Origin: Clostridia bacterium
GTDB lineage: Bacteria; Bacillota; Clostridia; Christensenellales; Aristaeellaceae
Length of the DNA stretch: 56,301 bases
Direction of reading: 5' to 3'
Assembly (NCBI GenBank): GCA_017508975.1
Contig: JAFWQU010000011.1
Coordinates: 1 to 56,301 of the forward strand
Below the pieces are notes generated by a model. It had not been told where the DNA came from. It saw only the letters and a list, made by a program, of their open reading frames with translations, and did no database searches. Shown here in pieces: positions 1-9,204 of the stretch. Every line of letters begins with the position of its first letter. The first letter of the stretch is position 1. The position numbers and the translations under genes are program-made.

Positions 1-157
1 ATGCATTTCGGTACCTCCCAGTATTGTAGTTTCAGCCTGTTCTTCACTGAGGCGTTCTATTCTACTGTGGGGTACTTTCTCGTGCAACTCCTTTGGCCTG
101 CTTCTCAGCGGTCAGTTTGGATTATACAGGAAGCTCCTTATTATTCAATTCATTCAG
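1..157. other. Left edge, no supported gene
   Basis: I see no convincing gene here. The plus strand is open from the first base, but that frame runs through the repeat copy at 158-278 and then antisense through rmlA, so it is not credible. On the minus strand an open frame without a good start covers about 1-110 and leaves the window. It could be the remnant or end of a neighbouring gene, but nothing recognisable can be read from it. Confidence 0.3.
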
Positions 158-278
158 AATACCCATTCGCAGTAATGGAATTTCGCGGCCTGCGGGCCGC
201 GACCAGGGCTTTCCGATCGCCCTGGACCTTCGGTCGTGATCTTTCCGATGTCCTGTTACTCTTACATGAGAATTGGAT
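158..278 (+). repeat. Dispersed hairpin repeat, copy A
   Basis: The core at 181-233 has hairpin 1 (CGCGGCC, loop TGCG, GGCCGCG), hairpin 2 (CCAGGGC, loop TTTCCGATC, GCCCTGG) and a small GACC-TTC-GGTC hairpin. Degenerate terminal inverted repeats sit at about 158-172 and 264-278. The right end lies 4 bases from the rmlA stop codon. This is the same family as the other 13 copies listed. Confidence 0.85.
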
Positions 279-282
279 CTTC

Positions 283-1167
283 TCAGTAACGCAGCTTTCC
301 CTCGGCCACCGTGCGCAGGTGGGCGCCGTAGGGGGATTTCCCGTAGCGGTCGACGGAGACCAGCAGCTCCTCGCGGCTGATCCAGCCGTTGTGCCAGGCG
401 ATCTCCTCCGGGGCCGAGATCATAATGCCCTGCCGCTCCTCCACCATGCGGACAAAGTCCGAGGCGTCCAGAAGCGCGTCCATGGTGCCGGTGTCCAGCC
501 AGGCGAACCCGCGTCCCAGCAGCTGCACGTCCAGCAGCTGGTCGTTCAGATACATCTCGTTGAGCGTGGTGATCTCCAGCTCGCCGCGTTTGGAGGGCCT
601 GACCTGCTTCGCGCGCCCGGAGACGCCGCGGGGGTAGAAGTACAGGCCTGTGACCGCGTAGTTTGACTTGGGCTGCGCGGGCTTCTCCTCGATGGAGACG
701 GCGTGCCCCTCCTCGTCGAAGGCGACCACGCCGAAGCGCTCCGGATCCTGCACAAAGTAGCCGAAGACGGTGGCGCGCCCGGCCTCCGCCTGCGCAGCGG
801 CGCAGCGCAGCGCTTTCGCGAAGCCGTTGCCGTAGAAAATGTTGTCGCCGAGCACCATCGCGCAGGGCTCGCTGCCGATAAAGTCCTCGCCCAGAATGAA
901 AGCCTGCGCCAGACCGTCCGGGGAGGGCTGCACACAGTAGCTCAGCGAGAGGCCGAACTGGCTGCCGTCGCCCAGCAGCTGCTCAAAGCGCGGGGTATCG
1001 GTGGGGGTGGAGATGATCAGGATCTCCCGGATGCCCGCGAGCATCAGCGTGGAGAGGGGGTAGTAGATCATGGGCTTGTCGTAGACCGGCAGGAGCTGCT
1101 TGGACGTGACCATGGTCAGCGGATACAGCCGGGTGCCGGCGCCGCCCGCGAGGACGATGCCTTTCAT
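283..1167 (-). CDS. rmlA: Glucose-1-phosphate thymidylyltransferase
   Basis: RmlA joins glucose-1-phosphate and dTTP to give dTDP-glucose, the first step to dTDP-L-rhamnose for cell-surface polysaccharide. The 294 residues match the usual family length. The nucleotide-binding signature [13 protein letters not shown] starts near residue 7, followed by [18 protein letters not shown], the LGDNIFYG metal-binding segment near residue 107 and the EEKP motif near 170. The ATG follows a GGGAGG ribosome binding site, and a consensus promoter lies just upstream at 1200-1228. The segment [19 protein letters not shown] is slightly unlike common RmlA, but the catalytic core is intact. rmlB, rmlC and rmlD are not in the window, so the gene stands alone here; the other dTDP-rhamnose genes must lie elsewhere or beyond the left edge. 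Confidence 0.95.
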   Translation of the reverse strand: MKGIVLAGGAGTRLYPLTMVTSKQLLPVYDKPMIYYPLSTLMLAGIREILIISTPTDTPRFEQLLGDGSQFGLSLSYCVQPSPDGLAQAFILGEDFIGSEPCAMVLGDNIFYGNGFAKALRCAAAQAEAGRATVFGYFVQDPERFGVVAFDEEGHAVSIEEKPAQPKSNYAVTGLYFYPRGVSGRAKQVRPSKRGELEITTLNEMYLNDQLLDVQLLGRGFAWLDTGTMDALLDASDFVRMVEERQGIMISAPEEIAWHNGWISREELLVSVDRYGKSPYGAHLRTVAEGKLRY

Positions 1168-1199
1168 CGGGAAAACCCTCCCTTCAAACTTGCTTTCCT

Positions 1200-1228
1200 A
1201 TTATACACGACTTTCCCTGCGGTGGCAA
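1200..1228 (-). promoter_or_regulatory. Promoter of rmlA
   Basis: On the minus strand TTGCCA (1223-1228) is followed by a 17-bp spacer and a perfect TATAAT (1200-1205). The initiation point would be near 1193, leaving a short leader that contains the rmlA ribosome binding site. Confidence 0.8.
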
Positions 1229-1243
1229 GTGTGCCGGCGCGGT

Positions 1244-2116
1244 TCATTCCTGCGGCGGCATCGCCTTGGGGAGCGTACCGCTGAAGACGGTCTCCCGCTC
1301 GTCCGAGTGCACGGTCAGCGTGCCGCCCGCGCGGGTCAGGGTGCTGCGCGCGATGTAGAGCCCCATGCCGTGGCCGGAGCCCTTGGTCGTGAAGCCGGGC
1401 TGGAAGATGCTCTCCTGGAGCTCCGGCGGGATCGGGCTGCCATTGTTGGCGATATCGAAGCGATAGCCGTGCAGATCCTCCTCCAGGCGGATCCGCAGCC
1501 GGCGCTCGCCGGAGGTCTCGGCCAGCTTTTCCAGCGCGTTGTCGATCAGATTGGAGAGCACCTTGCACATCTCCCAGCCCTCCAGGGGCAGCTCGCGCCA
1601 GTCGGAGAGGATCTCGAGGGTGACCGGGATGCCGGCCTTCTCGGCGGCGGCGAGCTTGACCTGCAGGAGTGCGTTCACCGCGGGATTCGCGGTCTTCATC
1701 GCCCGGCTGAGGGCGTGGATCTTTCCGTAGACCTGCTCGATATAGCGGTTGGCCTCGGCGTAGTCCTGCATCTCGATCAGGCTGTAGACCACCTGGAGAT
1801 GGTTGAGAAAATCATGCCGCTGGGCGCGCAGGGAGTTGTTCATCGCGGCCATGTTGCGGATGGTGGAGTCCATATCCTCGCTGCGCAGGAGAAGCGAGCG
1901 GGTATTCAGCGCGTCGCGGATGTCGAAATACGCGCCGCTGCTCACGATCAGTGCGGCGATGACCGCAAGCACACGCCCGGAGGTGCGGGTGAGCGTCCGC
2001 GCGTGTCCCATAAAAACCAGCACCAGAATCACCGCCATCATGGCGATCTGCAGGCCGTTGATGACGATGACGAAGATGGTGGTTTTCCGGACCTCGACCG
2101 TCCGGCGCTTATCCAT
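1244..2116 (-). CDS. Orphan sensor kinase, Spo0B-like GHKL
   Basis: This is a membrane-bound histidine kinase of the sporulation-kinase/Spo0B type. Two membrane helices occupy about residues 12-35 and 45-65. A helical hairpin follows with the phospho-acceptor box RAQRHDFLNHLQVV near residue 100. A C-terminal GHKL ATPase domain has the N box NLIDNALEKL, the G1-like DIANNGSPIP and the FTTKGSGHGMGL lid. An upstream GTG is in frame, but I chose the ATG at 2116 because AGGGG lies 8 bases before it. No response regulator lies next to it. It follows the 70-residue gene, separated by repeat copy B. The short sensor region suggests it reads a membrane or cytosolic signal rather than a large extracellular ligand; the signal is unknown. 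Confidence 0.85.
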   Translation of the reverse strand: MDKRRTVEVRKTTIFVIVINGLQIAMMAVILVLVFMGHARTLTRTSGRVLAVIAALIVSSGAYFDIRDALNTRSLLLRSEDMDSTIRNMAAMNNSLRAQRHDFLNHLQVVYSLIEMQDYAEANRYIEQVYGKIHALSRAMKTANPAVNALLQVKLAAAEKAGIPVTLEILSDWRELPLEGWEMCKVLSNLIDNALEKLAETSGERRLRIRLEEDLHGYRFDIANNGSPIPPELQESIFQPGFTTKGSGHGMGLYIARSTLTRAGGTLTVHSDERETVFSGTLPKAMPPQE

Positions 2117-2150
2117 GCGAAACACCCCTCTCGGATTGGTTCGGATGCGT

Positions 2151-2290
2151 CATACCAATCTCAGCTTAGAATGCTTATTGTCAACAGTAAGATTTCGCGG
2201 CCTGCGGGCCGCGACCAGGGCTTTCCGATCGCCCTGGACCTTCGGCTGCATGCTGTAATTTGATTTGCAGCTTTTACTTGCGATCAGCAT
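2151..2290 (+). repeat. Dispersed hairpin repeat, copy B
   Basis: A full-length copy of about 140 bp with the core at 2193-2245. The left inverted repeat CATACCAATCTCAG is at 2151-2164 and the degenerate right one is near 2277-2290. The right end touches the stop codon of the 70-residue gene. Confidence 0.9.
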
Positions 2291-2502
2291 CAGCCCTCGT
2301 CCCCCGCGGCGTAGGCGGCGGAGAGCAGATCGCGGATGGGCAGTGTCAGGCGCTGGGGCGGCCGGATGATATAGAGGCGGACCTGATCCCCCTCCATCGC
2401 CTCGACCACCGCGTTCACCTGCCGGATCTTGCCGTCCGGGTGCATCAGGATGACCCGGATTGCCCGGTCGTGTTCCAGCGAGTAGCGCAGAAAGCGTTCC
2501 AT
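2290..2502 (-). CDS. Small conserved-looking protein, 70 aa
   Basis: Function not recognised. The 70 residues are charged and basic/hydrophobic in alternation (MERFLRYSLEHDRAIRVILM at the start, RPPQRLTLPIRDLLSAAYA near the end), a pattern like a small beta-rich fold. A resemblance to short WYL-type domains is possible but weak. It begins 12 bases after the stop of the GT-C-like gene at 2515, with GGAGGG just before the ATG, so the two are probably co-transcribed. Its stop codon coincides with the end of repeat copy B. The tight coupling is the main argument that it is a real gene. Confidence 0.65.
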   Translation of the reverse strand: MERFLRYSLEHDRAIRVILMHPDGKIRQVNAVVEAMEGDQVRLYIIRPPQRLTLPIRDLLSAAYAAGDEG

Positions 2503-2514
2503 ACCGGCCCTCCT

Positions 2515-4566
2515 TCAGCCCACGGGTACTTCCCAGATCGTGATCCAGCCCTCGGAATAGATCCGGGGAAAGAGCCGGTCCAGTGCCTCGGGATCCACCT
2601 CGTAATCCTCGCTGTTGTACTCGTGGGCGGAGACGTAGACATAGTCGACCTGGTATTTCTGCAGAACATCGAGGTTCGCGGCCGGATCGCCGTAGAACCG
2701 CGCGATGTCCGCGTGCGCCTCACGGGTGTCAAAGCCGTGGTAAAACAGCCAGGTGTTGGTTCCGCAGACGATGGTGCGCCCGGCGATCGAGGCGACCGGG
2801 TTCTGCAGCTGATCATAGCCGGTGAGGAAGACGCTGCCCTCGGGCGTGTGCTCCTCAATAAAGTGCGCGGCCTGCACATCCCCCGCGCTGAAGGACTGCA
2901 GATAGTAGCCGCTGCCCTCCGCGGAAAAGTCGAAGGAGGGATAGGCGGTGAAGAGCTGGTAAGGGGAGACGCACTCCCGCGCGAGGGTCAGCGCCGCCGA
3001 GCAGAAGGTCATGAAGATCGCCGCGATCGCAATCAGCGGCCGGGCGCGCAGTCCTTTCAGGCGGTCCCAGAGCCCGAAGGCGAAATCCGCGATGACCGGA
3101 CAGCACAGGAGCCAGGCCAGATAGAAGAGCTTGTTGTTGTCGTACTCGTTGGGCTGAAAACGGACCAGCTCCGCCGTCAGCCAGATCACCCCCGCGCCGG
3201 AGAGCAGCCTGCGGTGCAGCTTGTCCGGCTCGAAGACCGCCAGGAGCAGAATCGCGAAGGGCAGGCCGATGTTCTTCAGGTAGAACCAGAGATAGAAATC
3301 GCGCATGCCGCGCCCGCCGGGATTGTTGACCCAGTTGAACTGCAGCCGGAGGAAACCGCCGTACTCCGGGGGCAGCGTGTCCGGCTGCTGCCCGAGCGCC
3401 TGATAGAAGGTGAAGCAGACGAGCTGCGGCGCAGCCAGAAGCAGGGTGATTCCCGCGTAGCGCAGGTAGCGCAGGAGCGTGTCCCGCCGGTTCTCGCCGT
3501 GGATCAGGTCGTACAGCAGGAAGCCCGCCGAGCACAGGCCCAGGGCAAGAAAAGAGTGCGTGTGGATCAGCGGTAAGCTTCCGGCCCAGACCGCCAGCAG
3601 CAGCTCCGCGCGCAGATTGCCCTGCTTTTCAAATTCCGATGTGCGGAAGGATGTCCAGAGCAGATAAAAGCAGGGGAGGACCATGGTGTAGCCGCCCAGA
3701 AGCGTCCGCTGGGGCACGAAGAGATCGACGATGAGATTCGACCAGCGGAGGTTGTTGGGCTCCGGCTGGTTGGTGGGGGTTGTGTAGTACCCGGAGAGGA
3801 TGTCCATGATCCGCTCCCAGACGTTCGGAACCCAGCTGCCTTCCTGCAGGCCGCCGGCCTGGTCGAAGTCATAGAGGAAGCCGAGGCCGCCGTTCAGCAG
3901 AAAGAGCAGCACGGCGAGCATCAGGCAGCGCCGGCCGCGGGTGAGCGGGCGAAGCAGGCAGAAGAGCCCGGTGCACAGCAGCATCCCCATCAGCACCGCC
4001 GGCACGACCGTGGCCGCCTGCAGGCTCATTCCGAGGAGCAGAAAGGTGGTGGACAGGCTGTCCGCGAGGAAGGGGTAGGTGAGGCGGTGCCCCGGGAAGA
4101 TCGGATACTCCGGCGGAAAGGCCGCGTTCCGCAGTCCCGTGATAAAGGCGGTGTGCATCGGCAGATCGCCGAAGGTGGACTGGCCGACGACCCAGTTCCC
4201 GCGGCCGTCCACGCGATAGACGTGTGTGACCTGCAGAAAAACAAAAAGAATCGTGAAGGGGATCAGGACGATCAGCGTGGATTTCAGAAGGCTGATCTCC
4301 TCCGCGTCCCAGCCGCGGGGCGTCCGGGCGTCTTTGCCGAACCGGCTGCCCAGGGTCAGGAGTGCCAGCGGAATCAGCGCAACCATATGCGCGGCCACGG
4401 AGAACCGCATCCCGAAGGCGCACAGCGTGGGCAGCCACATGAGCAGCAGCACGCCCAGCGAGCCTCCCAGCCAGAGCCGGGTCAGCGGGGAACACCGGGG
4501 CAGCAGCCAGCGGACGATCAGACCGCCGCAGACCAGATAGGGCAACAGGTATAAGATCGCCAGCAC
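2515..4566 (-). CDS. Polytopic GT-C-like membrane protein
   Basis: About 683 residues with roughly a dozen hydrophobic helices over the first 530 and a soluble C-terminal domain (about 535-683). That is the layout of GT-C glycosyltransferases that take sugar from a polyprenyl-phosphate carrier on the outer face of the membrane. The loop after the first helices contains acidic residues (VDGRGNW, then STFGDLPMHTAF), and the C-terminal part resembles the tail of YfhO/DUF2298-like proteins (VFLTGYDQLQNPVASIAGR). The donor and acceptor are unknown. The frame is open upstream through two repeat copies, but that extension is an artefact. The GTG at 4566 has AAAGGAGG 7 bases before it and a TATAAT promoter at 4589-4616. 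It is followed by the 70-residue gene. Confidence 0.75.
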   Translation of the reverse strand: MLAILYLLPYLVCGGLIVRWLLPRCSPLTRLWLGGSLGVLLLMWLPTLCAFGMRFSVAAHMVALIPLALLTLGSRFGKDARTPRGWDAEEISLLKSTLIVLIPFTILFVFLQVTHVYRVDGRGNWVVGQSTFGDLPMHTAFITGLRNAAFPPEYPIFPGHRLTYPFLADSLSTTFLLLGMSLQAATVVPAVLMGMLLCTGLFCLLRPLTRGRRCLMLAVLLFLLNGGLGFLYDFDQAGGLQEGSWVPNVWERIMDILSGYYTTPTNQPEPNNLRWSNLIVDLFVPQRTLLGGYTMVLPCFYLLWTSFRTSEFEKQGNLRAELLLAVWAGSLPLIHTHSFLALGLCSAGFLLYDLIHGENRRDTLLRYLRYAGITLLLAAPQLVCFTFYQALGQQPDTLPPEYGGFLRLQFNWVNNPGGRGMRDFYLWFYLKNIGLPFAILLLAVFEPDKLHRRLLSGAGVIWLTAELVRFQPNEYDNNKLFYLAWLLCCPVIADFAFGLWDRLKGLRARPLIAIAAIFMTFCSAALTLARECVSPYQLFTAYPSFDFSAEGSGYYLQSFSAGDVQAAHFIEEHTPEGSVFLTGYDQLQNPVASIAGRTIVCGTNTWLFYHGFDTREAHADIARFYGDPAANLDVLQKYQVDYVYVSAHEYNSEDYEVDPEALDRLFPRIYSEGWITIWEVPVG

Positions 4567-4588
4567 GGCACCGCCTCCTTTCCCGCCC

Positions 4589-4616
4589 ATTATAGCACAG
4601 GCACGGGCGGCTGCAA
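4589..4616 (-). promoter_or_regulatory. Promoter of GT-C-like gene
   Basis: On the minus strand TTGCAG (4611-4616), a 16-bp spacer and TATAAT (4589-4594) lie just ahead of the AAAGGAGG site and the GTG at 4566. This promoter places the start of the gene downstream of the repeats and argues against the long N-terminal extension. Confidence 0.75.
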
Positions 4617-4647
4617 AGAGGAACGGGACTTCTGAAGAAAACAAGTT

Positions 4648-4796
4648 TAATCTTGTCTCAAGCGAAAGCTGCAAATCAAGCAACAGCATGCACCCGAAGG
4701 TCCAGGGCGATCGGAAAGCCGCCAGTCCGGCCGCGGACCTGGTCGCGGCCCGCAGGCCGCGAAATCTCCCTGTTGACAATAAGCATTCTAAACTGA
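4648..4796 (-). repeat. Dispersed hairpin repeat, copy C (long form)
   Basis: Core at about 4694-4775 in reverse orientation. This copy has about 20 extra bases inside hairpin 2, which themselves form a GTCC/GGAC stem, while the outer CCAGG/CCTGG pairing is kept. Its right end merges directly with the left inverted repeat of copy D, giving a tandem pair. The 4567-5020 interval holds only the promoter at 4589-4616, copies C and D, and the terminator at 4951-4988. Confidence 0.85.
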
Positions 4797-4935
4797 TACC
4801 AATCTCAAGTAAGAAATAAAAATCCAACAACAGCATGTGGCCGAAGGTCCAGGGCGATCGGAAAGCCCTGGTCGCGGCCCGCAGGCCGCGAAATCTCCCT
4901 GTTGACAATAAGCATTCTAAACTGAGATCAGTATG
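4795..4935 (-). repeat. Dispersed hairpin repeat, copy D
   Basis: A canonical 141-bp copy with left inverted repeat GATACCAATCTCAAG (4795-4809) and right CTGAGATCAGTATG (4922-4935). The core at about 4841-4894 is identical in design to copies A, B and F. It is tandem to copy C. Confidence 0.92.
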
Positions 4936-4950
4936 AGACAAGCATTACAC

Positions 4951-4988
4951 AAAAACGGGCGCAGGGGATTGGCCCCAGCGTCCGTTTT
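4951..4988 (-). terminator. Terminator after FGGY kinase
   Basis: On the minus strand a long stem (AAAACGG with CGTTTT on the far side, inner CTGGGG/CCCCTG) is followed by TTTTTGTG. It lies about 30 bases after the stop of the sugar kinase at 5021. Confidence 0.8.
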
Positions 4989-5020
4989 ATAGTATTCCTG
5001 ATACTGGTTTCAGAAAACAA

Positions 5021-6616
5021 TCAGCCCTTGAGCGCCGCGCAGGCCGCTTTCTCCGCGGCGATCGCGGCCTCGTAGCGGCGGCGGTAGGCGTCGAAGCCCG
5101 CCACATCCTCCGCATCGGGCGCCAGGGTGGTCGCGGCGGCGTCCGCGAAGACGCGGCGGTCCAGATAGGCCTCCAGCGTCTCGCCGGCCTCCCTGCGGGC
5201 GGCGTAGGCGGCCAGCAGGGCGATGCCCCAGGCGCCGCCCTCGCCGGCGGTCTCCATCACGGTGACCGGGGAGTGGATCGCGGCAGCCAGCAGTCGCTGG
5301 CCGACCTCCGGGGTCTTGAACAGGCCGCCGTGGCCCAGCACGCGGTCGATGCCCACCTGCTCCTCGACGGTCAGCGTGTCCATGCCGATCGAAAGGGTGG
5401 CCAGAGCGCCCATGATCTGCGCGCGCATGAAGTTCGCGAGGCTCATCGGGAGATCCGGACGGCGGGTGAACAGCGGCACGCCGTCGTCGGTGCCGGTGAC
5501 CGGCTCGCCGGAGTAATAGTTGAAGGAGATCATGCCGCCCGCGTCGCGGTCCCCGGTCAGCGCCAGCTGGAACAGACGGGTGTAGACCTCATTGGCGTCC
5601 GGCTCCGCGCCGAAGGTGCGCAGCGCCTCCCGCAGGAGGCCCACCCAGGCGTTCAGGTCGGAGGTGCAGGTGTTGCAGTGCACCATCGCCACGGGCTTGC
5701 CGGTGGGGGTGGTGACCATGTCGATCTCCGTGTGCAGGCGCTTGAGCGGATGCTCCAGGACGATCATCGCGAAGATGGACGTGCCCGCGGAGACGTTGCC
5801 GGTGCGGGCGGCCACGGAGTTGGTGGCGACCATGCCGGTGCCCGCGTCGCCCTCGGGCGGGCAGACGATCGCGCCGGGCTGCAGGTCCCCCGCGGGGTCG
5901 AGCAGGCGCGCGCCGGCCTCCGTCAGACGGCAGGAGCAGTCTCCGGCGGGCAGCACGCCCGGAAGGAGATCCGTGATCTGCCAGGGCAGGCCGCGGCCAG
6001 CGATCAGCTGGTTATAGCGGGCGATCATCTGCGGGTCCCAGTCGCAGGCGGCGCTGTCGATCGGGAAAAGACCCGCGGCGTCACCCAGACCCAGCACCTT
6101 CTTGCCGGTCAGCATCCAGTGGACATAGCCGGCCAGCGTGGTGAAGAAGGCCAGCCTGCCCAGATGCTCCTCATTGTTGAGCACCGCCTGGTGCAGGTGG
6201 GCGATGGACCAGCGCTGGGGAATATTGAACTGGAACAGCTCGGTCAGCTCGGCGGCCGCCTGGGCGGTGATGGTGTTCCGCCAGGTGCGGAAGGGCACCA
6301 GCAGATTCATGTCCTTGTCAAAGGCTAGGTAGCCGTGCATCATGGCGCTGACGCCCATGGCGCCGAAGGTGGTCAGCGCCTCGCTGTAACGGCGGGAGAC
6401 ATCGGCCTTCAGATCCCGGTAGCAGTCCTGCAGACCCGCCAGGATGGCCTCCTGAGAGTAGGTCCAGATGCCGTTCTCAAGCCGGTCTGCCCACTCGTGG
6501 CTGCCGGAGGCGATGGGCTGGTGGTCCGGTCCGATGAGCACAGCCTTGATGCGGGTCGAGCCGAACTCAATGCCCAGCCAGGTCTGTCCCGTCCGAATGA
6601 TCTCGCGAATCTCCAT
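5021..6616 (-). CDS. FGGY-family carbohydrate kinase
   Basis: An ATP-dependent sugar kinase of the FGGY family, 531 residues and thus full length. The N-terminal phosphate-binding motif [15 protein letters not shown] lies near residue 15, MMHGYLAFD (the MHG segment of xylulokinase-like enzymes) near 90, [14 protein letters not shown] with the likely catalytic Asp near 270, and the adenosine-binding [18 protein letters not shown] towards the C terminus. The substrate cannot be named; xylulokinase- or ribulokinase-like is plausible. The ATG at 6616 is preferred because AAAGGAAGG lies 8 bases before it; an upstream ATG lacks such a site. It begins 29 bases after dacF on the same strand, so the two are probably read together although their roles are not obviously linked. 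A terminator follows. Confidence 0.85.
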   Translation of the reverse strand: MEIREIIRTGQTWLGIEFGSTRIKAVLIGPDHQPIASGSHEWADRLENGIWTYSQEAILAGLQDCYRDLKADVSRRYSEALTTFGAMGVSAMMHGYLAFDKDMNLLVPFRTWRNTITAQAAAELTELFQFNIPQRWSIAHLHQAVLNNEEHLGRLAFFTTLAGYVHWMLTGKKVLGLGDAAGLFPIDSAACDWDPQMIARYNQLIAGRGLPWQITDLLPGVLPAGDCSCRLTEAGARLLDPAGDLQPGAIVCPPEGDAGTGMVATNSVAARTGNVSAGTSIFAMIVLEHPLKRLHTEIDMVTTPTGKPVAMVHCNTCTSDLNAWVGLLREALRTFGAEPDANEVYTRLFQLALTGDRDAGGMISFNYYSGEPVTGTDDGVPLFTRRPDLPMSLANFMRAQIMGALATLSIGMDTLTVEEQVGIDRVLGHGGLFKTPEVGQRLLAAAIHSPVTVMETAGEGGAWGIALLAAYAARREAGETLEAYLDRRVFADAAATTLAPDAEDVAGFDAYRRRYEAAIAAEKAACAALKG

Positions 6617-6645
6617 AGTCGATGCCTTCCTTTCTGTGGTCGATA

Positions 6646-8148
6646 TCACCGCAGGTAGCGGTGACGGATTTTCGGGTTTTTGCGGCTCCGCCGCCGGCCA
6701 ATGATCAGATAACGCAGCAGCAGGATCAGCCCCATGGCGCCCGCCAGGGGGAGCATCAGAAGCAGTACCACCTCAAAGGAGAGCGGCGGGAAGGGGTTCG
6801 GATCGGCGTCCGAGGCCGCGATGATCTCCGAGAGGGTGGGCGGGGCGTTCTCCCGCTTGGCGACGGACCGGGTGGCCACCAGCTCGTAAACCGCGGTCTC
6901 GCCGTTCTCCGGGACGTAGGTCATGGTGCCGATCACCTCGCCCGCCTCGATGGGTGCGATGAAGTCCCGGGTGTACTGGATCAGCATGGTGGTGCGCAGG
7001 TTGCGCGCCATGGCCTCAATCTGCGTGCTGAGGGCGGTGATGCGGGTGATGCGCCCGACCGCGTCGGTCGCCACGCACTGCAGGCGGAGCTTGCCAAACT
7101 GGCTGTCCTGCAGGGAGTAGTTGCTGGTCTCGATCGTGATCGGGTTCATATTGTACAGATCGATCGGCGTGACGCTTTTGTACTTCGCGAACCCGTAGTT
7201 CATCAGCTTGATGGTGTCGGCCCAGCGGGAGTTGTCGCCGGAGTACATGACCACCGAGATCAGCTCCACGTCGTCGCGGATCGCGTCGCCGACAAAGCAG
7301 TACTGCGCTTTCCCGGTGAAGCCCGTCTTCACGCCCTGGATGGCCGGAAAGTAGTATTTGTTGGGCTTCTCCTCGGTGCCGGGCTTGAAGAGATCGTTGG
7401 TGGTGTTGACTGTTTTCGTGCGGCTCTTGCCGTCGATGCCGGTGATGGTGATGGTGACGGACTGCTTCTTGACAATCTCCCGGAAGCGCTCGTTCTGCAT
7501 CGCGACGCGGGCGATGATCGCCAGGTCGCGGGGTGTGGTATAGTGGGCGTCGTCGTGGAGACCATGGGCGTTGGCGAAATGCGTATTGGTGCAGCCGTAG
7601 AGGACCGCGGTCTCGTTCATCAGGTTGACGAAGTTCGGGATGGTGCCGCCCACCGCCTCGGCGATCACGTTCGCGCCGTCGTTGGCGGAGTAGACCAGCG
7701 TGGCCTCGATGAGCTCCAGCAGGTTGACGCTGTCCCCGGCCTTCAGCTTCAGGCTGGTGACGTCCTCCTCCTGCGTGTTGACGGCCACCGCCTGCTCGGT
7801 GCAGAACACGTCGGAATTCAGCTGCTCCTCGTCCAGCATCAGCAGGGCCAGCAGACAGGTCATGATTTTCGTGGTGGAGGCGGGATAGCGGATGTCGTCG
7901 GCGTTCTTCTCGAAGATGACCTCGCCGGATTTTGCCTCGATGAGGATCGCGGACCAGGCGTAGAGCTGCTCGGGCAGGAGCTCCTCGGGCTTGTCGGTAT
8001 TGTAGGGGACGACGTCCCGGGGCAGGGTCGGCTTGGGGTTCGGGTCCGGGGTGGCCGTCACCTTCGGTTTCGCGGCCTGGGCCGGGAGCATCAGGGCTGC
8101 CAGCAGGAGCGCCAAAAGAAGACAGGCCCATCGGCGCGCGTGGTTCAT
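6646..8148 (-). CDS. dacF: D-alanyl-D-alanine carboxypeptidase (PBP5-like)
   Basis: A penicillin-binding protein that trims the terminal D-Ala from peptidoglycan pentapeptides outside the membrane. It has 500 residues with a signal peptide (about 1-26, AQAA cleavage region), a proline-rich linker and the peptidase S11 fold. The motifs are STTK at 91-94 (Ser91 nucleophile), SAN at 154-156 and KTG at 274-276, followed by the C-terminal beta-rich PBP5 domain. A true membrane helix at about 460-487 with a basic RRRSRKNPK tail anchors it. The ATG at 8148 is preceded by GGGAGG. The frame stays open upstream, but that is antisense to rbgA. It is divergent from rbgA with back-to-back promoters, and the FGGY kinase follows 29 bases downstream. 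Confidence 0.93.
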   Translation of the reverse strand: MNHARRWACLLLALLLAALMLPAQAAKPKVTATPDPNPKPTLPRDVVPYNTDKPEELLPEQLYAWSAILIEAKSGEVIFEKNADDIRYPASTTKIMTCLLALLMLDEEQLNSDVFCTEQAVAVNTQEEDVTSLKLKAGDSVNLLELIEATLVYSANDGANVIAEAVGGTIPNFVNLMNETAVLYGCTNTHFANAHGLHDDAHYTTPRDLAIIARVAMQNERFREIVKKQSVTITITGIDGKSRTKTVNTTNDLFKPGTEEKPNKYYFPAIQGVKTGFTGKAQYCFVGDAIRDDVELISVVMYSGDNSRWADTIKLMNYGFAKYKSVTPIDLYNMNPITIETSNYSLQDSQFGKLRLQCVATDAVGRITRITALSTQIEAMARNLRTTMLIQYTRDFIAPIEAGEVIGTMTYVPENGETAVYELVATRSVAKRENAPPTLSEIIAASDADPNPFPPLSFEVVLLLMLPLAGAMGLILLLRYLIIGRRRSRKNPKIRHRYLR

Positions 8149-8181
8149 AGGCAGCCTCCCTCCTCCGGCATGATCAGATCC

Positions 8182-8210
8182 AGTATAGCATTTTTGCGGG
8201 GCTTTGTACA
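8182..8210 (-). promoter_or_regulatory. Promoter of dacF
   Basis: On the minus strand TGTACA (8205-8210), a 17-bp spacer and an extended -10 TGCTATACT with TATACT at 8182-8187. It is placed properly before the dacF ribosome binding site. Confidence 0.7.
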
Positions 8211-8266
8211 GCACCGGCGCGGCGGGAAATGTAAACAAAGTTCTGCGGCAGGGAGGCCCGGCAGGG

Positions 8267-8295
8267 TTGCATTTTTGCGGGAAGGATGGTTTAAT
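8267..8295 (+). promoter_or_regulatory. Promoter of rbgA operon
   Basis: TTGCAT (8267-8272), a 17-bp spacer and TTTAAT (8290-8295). Initiation near 8302 would leave only about 15 bases before the rbgA GTG at 8317, enough for the GAGGGGGG site. This probably drives the whole run up to the epimerase. Confidence 0.75.
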
Positions 8296-8316
8296 GGGAG
8301 GCGAGGGGGGAGCACT

Positions 8317-9204
8317 GTGGAAATCAACTGGTATCCCGGACATATGGCCCGGGCCAAGCGCCTGCTGGCGGATCAATTGGGCCGGGTGGACGTCGTGCTG
8401 GAGCTGTGCGACGCGCGGCTGCCGGACAGCAGCCGGAATCCGGACCTGGAGCGGCTGATCCGCGGAAAAAGCCGCGTGCTGCTCCTGAACAAATCGGACC
8501 TGGCCAACCCGAACGTGACCGCGGCCTGGCTCCGGTATTACAGGGCGCAGGGCGTGCAGGCGGCTCCCTTCAGCGCGGTGGGCAGCCGCCCCAAGGAGGC
8601 GCTTGCCCTGATCGATACCGCCGCCCGCGAGGCGGTGGAGCGCGCCGCTGCCAAGGGCGTGCGCAAGATCGTCCGCGCGATGGTGGTCGGCGTGCCCAAC
8701 GTGGGCAAGAGCACCCTGATCAACCGGCTCCACGGCAGCGGCATCGCCAAGACCGGCGACAAGCCGGGCGTGACCCGGGCGAACCAGTGGGTGAATATCA
8801 GCCCCTATCTGCAGCTGATGGACTCCCCGGGCCTCATGTGGCCGAAGCTGGAGGACCAGCTGGCGGCCCGGCGGCTGTGTTATATCGGGTCGGTGAAGGA
8901 CGACGTGGTGGATCTGCCGATGCTGACGATCCATCTGCTGGAGGATCTCCTGCAGGCCGCGCCGGAGATGGCCTGCCAGCGCTACCGGATCCCGGACCGC
9001 GAGCTCCGGGGCGAGGCGCTGCTGGAGGCGGTGTGCCGCGGGCGCGGGTTCCTGATGAAGGGCGGCGTGTGCGACTATGACCGCTGCTGCGCGGTGGTGC
9101 TGGACGAGTTCCGGGCCGGAAAATGCGGAAGGATCACGCTGGAATTCCCGCCCCGCACGCGGGAGACGGAGGAGGAGAAACATGCCGGGAATCAGCCGGA
9201 GTGA
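8317..9204 (+). CDS. rbgA: Ribosome biogenesis GTPase RbgA (YlqF)
   Basis: RbgA is a circularly permuted GTPase needed for late assembly of the 50S ribosomal subunit. The 295 residues show the permuted order of G motifs: NKSD (G4) at 58-61, GVPNVGKST (G1) from 125, PGVT (G2) and DSPG (G3) at 169-172. The N terminus begins WYPGHMARAKR, typical of the family, and a C-terminal RNA-binding ANTAR-like domain follows. The start is a GTG at 8317 with GAGGGGGG just before it and a promoter at 8267-8295; a long open extension upstream is antisense to dacF. Its end overlaps the rnhB start by 23 bases, as often seen for rbgA-rnhB pairs. Confidence 0.95.
   Translation: MEINWYPGHMARAKRLLADQLGRVDVVLELCDARLPDSSRNPDLERLIRGKSRVLLLNKSDLANPNVTAAWLRYYRAQGVQAAPFSAVGSRPKEALALIDTAAREAVERAAAKGVRKIVRAMVVGVPNVGKSTLINRLHGSGIAKTGDKPGVTRANQWVNISPYLQLMDSPGLMWPKLEDQLAARRLCYIGSVKDDVVDLPMLTIHLLEDLLQAAPEMACQRYRIPDRELRGEALLEAVCRGRGFLMKGGVCDYDRCCAVVLDEFRAGKCGRITLEFPPRTRETEEEKHAGNQPE

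Noticed and set aside
1-666. Open frame from the first base on the plus strand
   Set aside because: It runs through repeat copy A and antisense to rmlA; no gene-like composition.
4765-4935. TTGACA in the right arm of several repeat copies as a promoter
   Set aside because: The hexamer is conserved in B, C, D and G, but no -10 box lies 16-18 bp away; M and F have CTGACA instead.
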